From NCBI RefSeq assembly GCF_049257235.1, contig NZ_JBMMUF010000013.1:18799-82798 (forward strand): 64,000 nt of DNA. The letters run 5' to 3'. The notes beneath the pieces were generated by a model that was given only the letters and a program-made list of their open reading frames with translations, was not told the origin of the DNA and did no database searches. Positions 26,612 through 34,577 of the stretch are shown piece after piece. Origin of the DNA: Pseudoalteromonas sp049257235. Lineage in GTDB: Bacteria > Pseudomonadota > Gammaproteobacteria > Enterobacterales > Alteromonadaceae. Within the stretch, counting starts at the first letter, position 1; each line of letters starts with the position of its first letter. Position numbers and translations under genes: made by a program.

Positions 26612-26632
26612 AGTGAACGGTGAAAGTTCACT
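26612..26632. other. Hairpin in the long intergenic region
   Basis: AGTGAAC-N7-GTTCACT forms a perfect 7-bp stem. No T-run follows. It could be an operator or structured RNA; its role is unknown. Confidence 0.3.
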
Positions 26633-26708
26633 GCTCGTTATTTAAACATATACCGTACCCTTAAAGGTTACAAGAAACAAAAGCGGTTGCAACGAACTTA
26701 TTACCAAT

Positions 26709-26758
26709 AACCCTCAATGACTGCTGCAAAAACAAACAGCAAAAGTCAACACACCCTA
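26709..26758 (-). repeat. Copy of the TAGGGCGTGTTGA dispersed repeat
   Basis: Read on the minus strand it starts TAGGGTGTGTTGACTTTTGC and continues through GCTGTTTGTTTTTGCAGCAG. It matches the left end of the 22894 element and the 29245 copy. The remainder of the element is absent or unrecognisable. Confidence 0.65.
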
Positions 26759-26788
26759 GCACTATGTTCCTATTTTAAATAATTCATG

Positions 26789-26817
26789 TTGGAATTTTTA
26801 ATGACCCTTGCTAGGCT
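26789..26817 (+). promoter_or_regulatory. Candidate sigma-70 promoter of the riboswitch-protease transcript
   Basis: TTGGAA and TAGGCT are separated by 17 nt. The start would fall near 26824, a few bases before the riboswitch aptamer. Confidence 0.5.
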
Positions 26818-26831
26818 TGAGTAACGTTTTA

Positions 26832-26932
26832 GCAACACGCTAATTTGGCAAACTATCCGAAAGGGTAGGACGCAAAGTCACCGGTCTAAGGGGGAACACT
26901 CTATGACAGCGGGATTGCTAGCACTCAGCTTG
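26832..26932 (+). ncRNA. Cyclic-di-GMP class I riboswitch (GEMM-I)
   Basis: The conserved core is present in order: TTGGCAAACT, a stem closed by the tetraloop CCGAAAGG, GGACGCAAAG, the tetraloop receptor region ACCGGTCTAA, a variable hairpin, and ATGACAGCGGGATTGC. These are the invariant blocks of the GEMM-I aptamer. It lies in the leader of the secreted metzincin protease gene, about 70 nt before the ATG. The downstream segment CTTTGCGTTCC (26954-26964) can pair with GGACGCAAAG (26868-26877), an evident alternative fold that would destroy the ligand pocket. Confidence 0.92.
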
Positions 26933-26998
26933 GATTAATGTCGCTGGGTCTACCTTTGCGTTCCAAATGACTATGGATCTGTATTTGGAGCATCACAC

Positions 26999-29092
26999 AT
27001 GAAACCTAATAAACCATTGGCACTGTGCACTTTGGCGATGGCAACCAGCTTTGCATTAAGCACAAGCGCTGCGGCAAACTCTGCCAGCAACCAAGCAAAC
27101 ATTCCCTACCAAGCTGTGGAAAATTTGCCACACAGCCGCCTGAAAACAAGTTTGTCGAAGCTACCTGCCCCCGTTCAGCAGAAGGTATTAAACAAGCTCA
27201 GCTCCCTTGGTATCCCAGTTGTTGATACTGACTTTATCGAAGCTGATGACAACGGCGAAATCTATTATGTTGAGATGGGTTTGAGCGTAGCACCCTCTGC
27301 AACAGTGCAAGCTAGCACCCAAACCTTACCTGAAATTGATGTGTTCAATTTGCACAGCAAACCCGCGGCTGCAAACACCGTCTACCTAGATTTTGACGGC
27401 GGTGAGGTGAGTGGCCGTGCCTGGGGCGGCGGCACCAGCTATGCCACCCTTCCCTATGACTTAGATGGCGACCCTGCATCTTTTAATGATTCAGAGCGTG
27501 CTCGTATCCACGAGATTTGGACGCGTATGGCGGATGATTTTGCCGCGTTTGATATAAATGTGACGACACAAGCACCAGCGACTTTTGGCCCTAACACGGG
27601 TTGGGTATTATTTACCAAAGACACTGATGCCAATGGCATAGCGATGCCTTCGCAAGGGGCTGGAGGCGTTGCTTATGTGAATGTCTGGGGACGTAGCGAT
27701 TATACCAAATATCAACCTGCGTTTGCCTATTACAACCGCCTTGCATCCGGTGCTGCGAACACCATGGCTGAAGCTGGCTCTCACGAGCTAGGCCATAACC
27801 TTGGTTTGAGTCATGATGGCACATCAACAACCTCCTATTTCAGTGGCTTAGGTGAAAACCTAGATGTGAATAGTTGGGCGCCAATAATGGGCAACTCTTA
27901 TAGAAAAAATATTACCCAATGGAGTATTGGTGAATACCCCGATGCCAACCAGTTTCAAGATGATATCGCTATTATCACCTCTAAACTTGGTGCATCTAGC
28001 GACACCGAAGGCACACAAACGTCCCCCAATACACTCACTATGGATGAATTTGGCCAATTCAGTGCGACCAACCGCGAAGCCGATCCAAGCAACGCACAAA
28101 TGGCAAACAAAGGCACCATACAACAAGGTGACAGCGACTGGTTCCAATTCAGTGCGGGCACAGGGGCAGCGCAATTCAACGCCAACCCGGCATGGGATGC
28201 TTTTACGCGTGAGTCTCGCCGCGGCGCCAACTTAGACATTGGCTTGCGTCTTTATAACGCACAGGGCGATGTGATTGCCGCAACAGATGGACAAAGTGAC
28301 TCCAACGCGTCATTGTCATTGGACTTGGCTGAGGGGGTTTATACACTTGAAGTCTACGGCGCATCAGGCCCGTACGTGAGCAACTATGCAAGCCAAGGGC
28401 ACTATTATCTATCAGGGTATGTGCCACCCACAGCACCCGATACAACAGCACCGGATCCAAACCCGATGACATTTGCAATCGCTCCAAATGCAATTAGTCA
28501 TGACCAAATCACGATGCAAGCCACAACTGCAATTGACGATAATGGCGCTGTGGTGAGCTACTTGTTCTCTTGCACTCAAGGCACAACAAATTGCACTGAC
28601 AGCGCTTGGCAAAACAGTACTCAGTTTAGCGCTTCGAACTTATCAGCTCAGACGCAATATTGTTTCACAGTGCAAGCGAAGGATTTAGCAAACAACATGA
28701 CCTTACCTTCAGCCTCGTTATGTGCAACGACACCTGCTGAACCACTGCCTCCTGCGACGCCTTCATCTTTAGTTGCAACAGATGGACAAAATGGCAGCGC
28801 ATCGTTGCACTGGGGTGACAACAGTGACAATGAAACGGGCTTTGAGATCCAGCGTGAAAAGCAGCATAAAAACGGGCAATGGCGTGCAACCACGTTTATT
28901 ACTGAAACTGGTGAAAATACAACAAGCTATGTAGACAGTAGTGATACTGGAGTATTTCGTTATCGCGTTCGCGCCATTAATACGGTGGGCGCATCACCTT
29001 GGAGTAACTGGGCGCAGGTTACAGTAACCAGCGACAGCTCTGGCGGTGGTGACGGCGAGAAACCGTGTAGAGGTAATAAGTGCACTAACTGA
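26999..29092 (+). CDS. Secreted metzincin metalloprotease with PPC and fibronectin type III domains
   Basis: A 697-residue exported protease. The signal peptide ends near residue 27. The catalytic zinc motif is HELGHNLGLSH at 262-272, the full HExxHxxGxxH of metzincins (reprolysin-like). After it come a PPC-type beta-domain (about 370-470, GDSDWFQFSAG and GVYTLEVYG), then two fibronectin type III-like repeats (about 475-580 and 585-680). The C-terminus is GGGDGEKPCRGNKCTN. It is likely released to the medium and degrades extracellular protein or matrix. It sits behind a cyclic-di-GMP riboswitch, so expression should depend on the biofilm signal. GGAG is 8 nt before the ATG. Confidence 0.9.
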   Translation: MKPNKPLALCTLAMATSFALSTSAAANSASNQANIPYQAVENLPHSRLKTSLSKLPAPVQQKVLNKLSSLGIPVVDTDFIEADDNGEIYYVEMGLSVAPSATVQASTQTLPEIDVFNLHSKPAAANTVYLDFDGGEVSGRAWGGGTSYATLPYDLDGDPASFNDSERARIHEIWTRMADDFAAFDINVTTQAPATFGPNTGWVLFTKDTDANGIAMPSQGAGGVAYVNVWGRSDYTKYQPAFAYYNRLASGAANTMAEAGSHELGHNLGLSHDGTSTTSYFSGLGENLDVNSWAPIMGNSYRKNITQWSIGEYPDANQFQDDIAIITSKLGASSDTEGTQTSPNTLTMDEFGQFSATNREADPSNAQMANKGTIQQGDSDWFQFSAGTGAAQFNANPAWDAFTRESRRGANLDIGLRLYNAQGDVIAATDGQSDSNASLSLDLAEGVYTLEVYGASGPYVSNYASQGHYYLSGYVPPTAPDTTAPDPNPMTFAIAPNAISHDQITMQATTAIDDNGAVVSYLFSCTQGTTNCTDSAWQNSTQFSASNLSAQTQYCFTVQAKDLANNMTLPSASLCATTPAEPLPPATPSSLVATDGQNGSASLHWGDNSDNETGFEIQREKQHKNGQWRATTFITETGENTTSYVDSSDTGVFRYRVRAINTVGASPWSNWAQVTVTSDSSGGGDGEKPCRGNKCTN

Positions 29093-29096
29093 TTAC

Positions 29097-29124
29097 CTAT
29101 GGTGAACCTTAACATTCACCATAG
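29097..29124. other. Hairpin directly after the metzincin gene
   Basis: Perfect 10-bp stem CTATGGTGAA / TTCACCATAG with an 8-nt loop, 5 nt past the stop. No T-run; it may protect the mRNA 3' end. Confidence 0.4.
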
Positions 29125-29163
29125 CATTACCACATTGTTGGCCCCCTGATGTTATAAGACCAA

Positions 29164-29186
29164 AGCAGCCAATTGGCTGCTTTTTT
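29164..29186 (+). terminator. Rho-independent terminator of the metzincin gene
   Basis: AGCAGCC-AATT-GGCTGCT followed by six T. Confidence 0.85.
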
Positions 29187-29195
29187 CATGGTATA

Positions 29196-29245
29196 GCACC
29201 CTAGTGACTGCTGCAAAAATAAACAGCAAAGATCAACACGCCCTA
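29196..29245 (-). repeat. Copy of the TAGGGCGTGTTGA dispersed repeat
   Basis: On the minus strand it starts TAGGGCGTGTTGATCTTTGC and continues GCTGTTTATTTTTGCAGCAG. The first TAG is the stop codon of the MBL-fold gene at 29243. Confidence 0.7.
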
Positions 29246-29974
29246 ACAAGCTTGGCCAACACTGAGGTTTTCAAACCACTCTAAGAACTCATCGACCATT
29301 TCACCCTTAAAAATACGACCGTGTTGCGGCGCCAACATATCGATTTCCAGTTCGCGTACACGCGCTACCCAGTTGTTCTTTGCTGTATTAGAGGGCATCC
29401 ATCGACGGTGAAAAAGTTCCATATGCTTCACATGCTGGCCAAAGTCTTCCACAAACATAGGCACATCCCCTTTTTCTAGAGCCGCACCAATATCTCCACT
29501 CATCAAAATGCGCGCATTGGCATCGTAGACGTTAAAGTTACCGGAAGAATGGAGGTAATGCGCCGGGATAAAACGCAGACTTATGGGGCCCAAATCAATA
29601 CTTCCGCCCTCATCTTTAATTGACTCATAACGAATATTGTCCATGCCAAAGTGACGGATAAACCCTTCCCACAACCACGGAGCATAGAGCTTGGCATTGG
29701 GAATGGTTTTATCCCACAAGCCCAATGACGAGATAATGTCAGGGTCTTGGTGAGATGCAAATAATGTGGTCAATTGCTCAAGCTTTATATGCTGCAGCAC
29801 ACTGGCGAGCATAGGCGAAAATAATTCGATACCGCCGGGGTCCAACAGCATCGCTTGAGACGTTGTTTTTATCAAATATTGGTTAGTATCAATGATGCGC
29901 TCAGCTTTGGAGTCATCTCGTCCGAACACGACCCACTCGTGCTCCTTGCCTGAAAAAATGGTTGTAGATTTCAA
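29243..29974 (-). CDS. ODP-type MBL-fold diiron protein
   Basis: A 243-residue metallo-beta-lactamase fold of the oxygen-binding diiron (ODP/FprA-like) type. Metal-binding motifs are LFASHQDPD, PAHYLHSSGNF, MSGDIGAA and LAPQHGRIFKG. There is no flavodoxin domain, so it is not a flavodiiron NO/O2 reductase; stand-alone ODP proteins can act as O2 sensors. The start is TTG at 29974, overlapping the stop of the upstream gene (TTGA) with AAGGA about 7 nt away. This coupling to a chemoreceptor-like protein supports a sensory role. The stop codon is contributed by a dispersed repeat. Confidence 0.85.
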   Translation of the reverse strand: MKSTTIFSGKEHEWVVFGRDDSKAERIIDTNQYLIKTTSQAMLLDPGGIELFSPMLASVLQHIKLEQLTTLFASHQDPDIISSLGLWDKTIPNAKLYAPWLWEGFIRHFGMDNIRYESIKDEGGSIDLGPISLRFIPAHYLHSSGNFNVYDANARILMSGDIGAALEKGDVPMFVEDFGQHVKHMELFHRRWMPSNTAKNNWVARVRELEIDMLAPQHGRIFKGEMVDEFLEWFENLSVGQAC

Positions 29975-30579
29975 ATGGCATTCCTTTGAATTTTACTTAT
30001 TTCTTTTAAATTACTGACCGTAGCTTGTTTAATCTTCAACGCAGCACCAACGATATAATCCGACACAGACTCTAATGAATGGCAAAACTCATTCGCTTGA
30101 GAAGCCTCGACTCTGGAACGAACCGCGATGTATTCTGCGCTGCGCATTTGCTTTTCTATCTCTTCAAAATAACTCTGAAGCGCAAATAGGGTATGAGAGA
30201 AGTGCTGCATCTGAGCCAAAAAATCCTGCTCGGCTTCATACACCCGCTTGGCCAACGCTTCGCAATCATGCTGCCCTGCTGCTTTGCGCAAGTGACTGGC
30301 GTACTGCTGGTTTCGCATTACCGCCAAAGCAAGCTTAAATAAGGTGTTTGATTGGGTTTCGATGTGATTAGAAATTTGAATTGTGGCTGTTGAGAATTCA
30401 TCAATGTAATTAGTGATGGGGTCAAATCCTCGGGCTTCGTCACCAGCGCGAATAGCCACCACCCGCGCGTTCTTAGCTGTTAGCGAGAGACGTTTCGCTT
30501 CACCCACAATAATGCTCAGATTTGCAACGACTTTCGCCACAATCACAAAATTATCTATCGTACTTTTGTCAGCTTGCAT
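29971..30579 (-). CDS. Chemotaxis-receptor-like helical protein coupled to the ODP protein
   Basis: A 202-residue all-helical protein without membrane segments. The segment AKRLSLTAKNARVVAIRAG followed by DEARGFDPITNYIDEFS resembles the hairpin tip of methyl-accepting chemotaxis receptors, where receptors contact CheA and CheW, but it is shortened and altered. The rest is coiled coil. It overlaps the ODP gene by 3-4 nt, so both are made together. A soluble chemotaxis adaptor or receptor taking its signal from the ODP protein is an inference. The ATG at 30579 is preferred over a TTG three codons earlier. Confidence 0.7.
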   Translation of the reverse strand: MQADKSTIDNFVIVAKVVANLSIIVGEAKRLSLTAKNARVVAIRAGDEARGFDPITNYIDEFSTATIQISNHIETQSNTLFKLALAVMRNQQYASHLRKAAGQHDCEALAKRVYEAEQDFLAQMQHFSHTLFALQSYFEEIEKQMRSAEYIAVRSRVEASQANEFCHSLESVSDYIVGAALKIKQATVSNLKEISKIQRNAI

Positions 30580-30639
30580 GCACTTCAAGTGTTTAAGAAT
30601 TGGCCTTTAATGAAGCTTAGATAATATCTTGCCAGTGTC

Positions 30640-30790
30640 TAGGGCACATGAAGCTTTACTATGTGTTTTTGCAGCATTTATTAGCATACTTTGGCAAATC
30701 AGAACCTGCGTCCAGTGAGATTTTGTGAAAGTCAGGTGATAACACGGTGAAGATACCCCAATGGCACTTTCTAGAAGGGTCATCAATAGA
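30640..30790 (+). repeat. Diverged copy of the MITE-like dispersed repeat
   Basis: It starts TAGGGCACATGAAGC, retains GTTTTTGCAGC at the same spacing as the 22894 copy, and then AAGTCAGGTGATAAC...TACCCCAATGGCACT (30729-30768). The left part differs from the other copies mostly by transitions. The right end is unclear. Confidence 0.6.
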
Positions 30791-30864
30791 AAGCTTTTTT
30801 ATGCATAAAGCATGTGCTGACACCCCCTCCTTTTACAGCTTAAACATAGATTTTGCGAATTATG

Positions 30865-30984
30865 CGGTATATACCGGAAAGCCAACCGAATGTTAAAGAA
30901 TGAGTAAAAATGTGAAAAATAAGTAAAAAAGTATCATTGTATATACCACGTTCTTGTCCTATAACTTAATAGCGGTATATACAG
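30865..30984 (+). promoter_or_regulatory. Three GGTATATACC-like operators upstream of the TonB receptor
   Basis: Site 1, CGGTATATACCG (30865-30876), is a perfect palindrome. Site 2, TGTATATACCA (30938-30948), and site 3, CGGTATATACAG (30973-30984), are close variants. GntR/HutC-type regulators bind such GT-TA-AC dyads (DasR and NagR sites are GGTCTAGACC-like), and a GntR/HutC gene lies directly downstream of the receptor. Sites 2 and 3 are about 35 nt apart and probably flank the promoter. Confidence 0.75.
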
Positions 30985-31066
30985 CAGGGAATAAAATAGT
31001 AATGCCGAACGGAAAAAGAAAGATAGGATAATTTTTAATAAAATTAATTCAATAGGTTGGAGTAAA

Positions 31067-33742
31067 ATGAAATTATCACCAATAACAAAAGTGCTATGCT
31101 TGACTCTCCTCGCATCCCACTCAGTACACGCACAAGATGAACAAATTGGCCAACAAAGCGAAGCCGATATTGAAAAGATTCAAATCACCGGTAGCCGCAT
31201 TAAACGCACCGATATGGAAGCGGCTAGCCCGGTAAGCGTTATCACCTCAGATCAAATTCTCGCCACGGGTATTTCCAATGTTGAAAACCTTCTTCAAGAA
31301 ATGTCTTTTTCTGCGGGTGTAGCTGGTAACCAAACTAACGCCTATTGGACTAGCGGCGGCTACGGTACTGCGCAAGTGAACCTGCGCGGTATGGGTATTA
31401 AAAGAACACTCGTTTTATTAAATGGTCGACGCGTTGTCTCTGGTGGTACGGGAGCAAACAGCTCTGTTGACTTAAACATGATACCAACCTCCATCATTCA
31501 ACGTATTGAAGTGCTTAAAGATGGTGCATCGGCAGTATATGGCGCAGACGCTGTTGCTGGCGTGGTAAATATTATCACTAAGAATGATTTTGACGGTGCG
31601 GAGCTAGATGTTAAAGCTGGTATGGCTGATGATGGTGACGGCGAGAGTCAAGATATCAGCCTAAGCCTCGGTGGTGATTTTGATAAAGGCAACTTCTTTG
31701 TCAACGCGACATACAGTAATAGTGAAGCTGTACGCCAATCTGATCGTATCGACTGTCCAGTCTATGGCGATGAAAATGGCGACTTAATCTGCTTTGGCAG
31801 TGGCACTACCGAAGGTGGTAGAGCGCTTTTACCTGATGGTACTTCGGTACAATTTAACCAAAATCCTGATACTGCGACATATGGCGATGATTTTGGTCCG
31901 TACAACAGCGCACAACATGGCTTCGACTGGTTACCGTACCTTAATGCGGTTAGTCCACTTGAGCGTGTAAGCATCTCAAACTTTGCCAAGTACCGCCTAA
32001 ATGATGACACGAGTTTGTTTTACGAGGCGATGTACACAAAACGCAAGGCTCAACAAATTGTCACCCCGCGTAATGGTTTCGGTGGCATAAGTGTTGATGC
32101 TGATTTTCGTTACAACCCAACAGGCCAAGACGTGGAGTTCCAACGCCGTCGTAACACCGAGCTAGGAGCGCCATACTTTTTCCAAGAAACAGATACCGTA
32201 CGTATCGTACTAGGTCTTGATGGCGAGTGGAGCAATGGTTGGTACTGGGATATCGCCTATAACTATGGTCGCAATACAGGCAAAGATGGTTGGACGTTCG
32301 ATATTGACCCATCAAAAGCACAACAAACACTTGATGATAGCATCTGTACATACGACAACAGCAACGGCATCCCTTGTGGCGATTGGTTCGGTGTTAACGA
32401 GCTGACAGATGAGGTCATCGACTATGTAAAATATCGCCGAGAAGGTACCGGCGGTAATGAAATGCGTACGTGGACTGCGAATATTTCAGGTGAATTATTA
32501 ACACTTCCTTATGGTGCACTTGCAATGGCTGTGGGTGCAGAAAAACGCTGGGAAAGTGGCTGGCGCGATCCTGACTCAACCGTTCTTGCCAATGGTCTAG
32601 AAGACAAAATTGCCGGCGATTTCAGTGTAACAGAAGCCTACTTCGAACTCTCAGCCCCATTACTAGCAGACATGAAGTATGCACAAAAAGTAGATGCTGA
32701 ATTTGCTATGCGTTATTCAGACTACGATACGCTTGACCCTGAAACGACATACAAACTTGGCCTTACGTGGAAAATCGATGACAGTTTGATGCTACGTACA
32801 GTGAAATCAACGGCCTTTAGAGCACCCGCCATTACTGAGCAATTTGGTGGCACTAATGGTGAAAATTTGCGTACCATCGACCCATGTGAGAATGCAACGG
32901 GCGCCATCGCGACAAACTGTTTGGCTGATAATGTGCCTGCTAACTTCGTGCAAGATGGCACAACGGTATTGACGAATGTAGGTGGCAACCCTAATATCGG
33001 TCCTGAAGAAGCTGACACGCTTACTGCCGGTATTGTTTGGCAACCTCAATTTGTTGAAAACCTATCGATGACACTCGATTACTTTGATATTGAGGTTGAA
33101 AGTGCAATTACTTCAGTAAACGGTTCTGACATGCTGAAGCTATGTTATGAAGACCCTATTGGCAACTCTGAATTCTGCGGTACATTTACTAGACACCCGC
33201 TAACTAGACAGGTTACTGAAATCAATCAACGACCAGTGAATGCCGCGACTGAGAATGTCTCGGGCCTAGACTTCAATATGGAATACTCGTTTGATTTATC
33301 AGGGCTAAATGCAAAAACTACGTTAGATGTAACACGTCTATTAAAGCATGAGAGTACACCATTTGCAGGTCAACCCACGATTGATAAGGTTGGTTACATC
33401 ACTGAAGACCAAGGTAGCTACACAGAATGGCGCAGTAACTTCAACTTTATGGTCATGGCAGATGCGTGGTCTGCGGGTCTTTCAGTACGCTACATTGGTT
33501 CGGCAGATGACGTAAATGGCGGGGATTTCGATCCTCAGGGTAAATCGGTTGAATCATTAATGTACACCGATATCCAGGGTTCTTATCGCATCAACGATGA
33601 TATCCAGCTATCCGCGGGTATCGATAACCTCTTTGATAAGAAAGCACCTTACCTGACATCGTGGAATGACGCTAACACTGATGTTATGACTTACGACTTA
33701 ATTGGTCGCCGTGGTTTTGTAAGGTTAAATTATAAATTCTAA
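31067..33742 (+). CDS. TonB-dependent outer-membrane receptor
   Basis: An 891-residue receptor with a signal peptide (MKLSPITKVLCLTLLASHSVHA). The TonB box region is near EKIQITGSRIKRTD. The plug domain (about 50-170) contains VNLRGMGIKRTLVLLNGRRV and VLKDGASAVYGADAVAGVVNI (read in parts). The rest is a 22-strand barrel ending in aromatic RRGFVRLNYKF. It belongs to the large group of Alteromonadales receptors often tied to oligosaccharides or peptides, but the ligand cannot be read here. GGAG precedes the ATG. Three operator-like dyads upstream and a GntR gene downstream suggest ligand-induced derepression. Confidence 0.92.
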   Translation: MKLSPITKVLCLTLLASHSVHAQDEQIGQQSEADIEKIQITGSRIKRTDMEAASPVSVITSDQILATGISNVENLLQEMSFSAGVAGNQTNAYWTSGGYGTAQVNLRGMGIKRTLVLLNGRRVVSGGTGANSSVDLNMIPTSIIQRIEVLKDGASAVYGADAVAGVVNIITKNDFDGAELDVKAGMADDGDGESQDISLSLGGDFDKGNFFVNATYSNSEAVRQSDRIDCPVYGDENGDLICFGSGTTEGGRALLPDGTSVQFNQNPDTATYGDDFGPYNSAQHGFDWLPYLNAVSPLERVSISNFAKYRLNDDTSLFYEAMYTKRKAQQIVTPRNGFGGISVDADFRYNPTGQDVEFQRRRNTELGAPYFFQETDTVRIVLGLDGEWSNGWYWDIAYNYGRNTGKDGWTFDIDPSKAQQTLDDSICTYDNSNGIPCGDWFGVNELTDEVIDYVKYRREGTGGNEMRTWTANISGELLTLPYGALAMAVGAEKRWESGWRDPDSTVLANGLEDKIAGDFSVTEAYFELSAPLLADMKYAQKVDAEFAMRYSDYDTLDPETTYKLGLTWKIDDSLMLRTVKSTAFRAPAITEQFGGTNGENLRTIDPCENATGAIATNCLADNVPANFVQDGTTVLTNVGGNPNIGPEEADTLTAGIVWQPQFVENLSMTLDYFDIEVESAITSVNGSDMLKLCYEDPIGNSEFCGTFTRHPLTRQVTEINQRPVNAATENVSGLDFNMEYSFDLSGLNAKTTLDVTRLLKHESTPFAGQPTIDKVGYITEDQGSYTEWRSNFNFMVMADAWSAGLSVRYIGSADDVNGGDFDPQGKSVESLMYTDIQGSYRINDDIQLSAGIDNLFDKKAPYLTSWNDANTDVMTYDLIGRRGFVRLNYKF

Positions 33743-33761
33743 CGGTATAAAAGTCTGAACT

Positions 33762-33799
33762 TCGTGTGGGCTGAGCAATACGTTGTAAGGCCTACACGA
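33762..33799 (+). terminator. Hairpin between the TonB receptor and the GntR gene
   Basis: TCGTGTGGGC pairs with GCCTACACGA (10 bp, one G-T). No T-run follows, so it may be a weak terminator or attenuator. Confidence 0.4.
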
Positions 33800-33831
33800 C
33801 TTAAAGTGTAAACACCCCAGCCACAAGGATA

Positions 33832-34548
33832 ATGTTGTACACAATGCAAGTTCCTAAATACAAAGAAATTAATAATTTTATAGTCGCGCAAATAAACAGC
33901 GGAACTTGGGCCGAGAATCACAAGCTTCCCTCAGAAAATGACCTTGCAGAACAGCTTGATACCAGTCGTATGACCGTAAGGAAATCTCTGGAGCAACTTG
34001 TCGCTGATGGCTTTTTGTATCGCCGTCCAAGCGTAGGTACATTTGTTTCACCGAAAAAAGTGCAAAGTTCCTTTTTAGAGATCAGGAATATAGCTGATGA
34101 AATCAGCGAACGCGGTCACAGCCATTCTAGTGTGGTGCTAAGCAAAGTCATGATGCGCCCGACTGACAAGTTACTAGAACTATTAAAGCTCGAACGCTAT
34201 GTGGATGTAGTAAGGGTGGTTATTCTTCACCTAGAAAATGGGAAACCCTTTCAATTAGAAGAGCGCTACGTCAATGCCGAGCTTGTTCCAGACTTTTTCA
34301 ATCAGGACTTTACGAGCACAACCAGCAGTGAATACCTCAGTGCACAGTTACCAATCACCAGCGCTGAAGTATCAGTTGAAGCCATCAACCCACAAAGAAT
34401 ATTGAAGCATCACCTCAACTTGAGCGAAGATGAGCCCTGTTTAAAACTGACGCGCATCACCACCTCGGGCAGTAATACAGTGAGCTTTGCGAACCTATAT
34501 CACTCAGGTAATTCTTTTAAGCTGACGGGTAAATTGGTGTCACTGTAG
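33832..34548 (+). CDS. GntR/HutC family transcriptional regulator with UTRA domain
   Basis: A 238-residue regulator. The winged helix (about 8-75) has LPSENDLAEQLDTSRMTVRKSLEQL, a clear GntR signature (in two parts), and residues 90-235 form a UTRA effector domain (ERYVNAELVPDF). HutC-subfamily members bind small metabolites such as amino-sugar phosphates or urocanate and release DNA. It is probably the regulator of the upstream TonB receptor through the GGTATATACC sites. The first ATG at 33832 is close to AAGGA; an ATG at 33844 is an alternative start. Confidence 0.88.
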   Translation: MLYTMQVPKYKEINNFIVAQINSGTWAENHKLPSENDLAEQLDTSRMTVRKSLEQLVADGFLYRRPSVGTFVSPKKVQSSFLEIRNIADEISERGHSHSSVVLSKVMMRPTDKLLELLKLERYVDVVRVVILHLENGKPFQLEERYVNAELVPDFFNQDFTSTTSSEYLSAQLPITSAEVSVEAINPQRILKHHLNLSEDEPCLKLTRITTSGSNTVSFANLYHSGNSFKLTGKLVSL

Positions 34549-34560
34549 GATAAGCAATAT

Positions 34561-34577
34561 GGGGAAACCCCTTTATT
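34561..34577 (+). terminator. Short terminator after the GntR gene
   Basis: GGGG-AAA-CCCC followed by TTTATTG. The stem is short. Confidence 0.4.

Noticed and set aside
27860..28493. Several long minus-strand frames inside the metzincin gene
   Set aside because: They are shadows of the coding strand; the plus frame has a signal peptide, zinc motif and domains.
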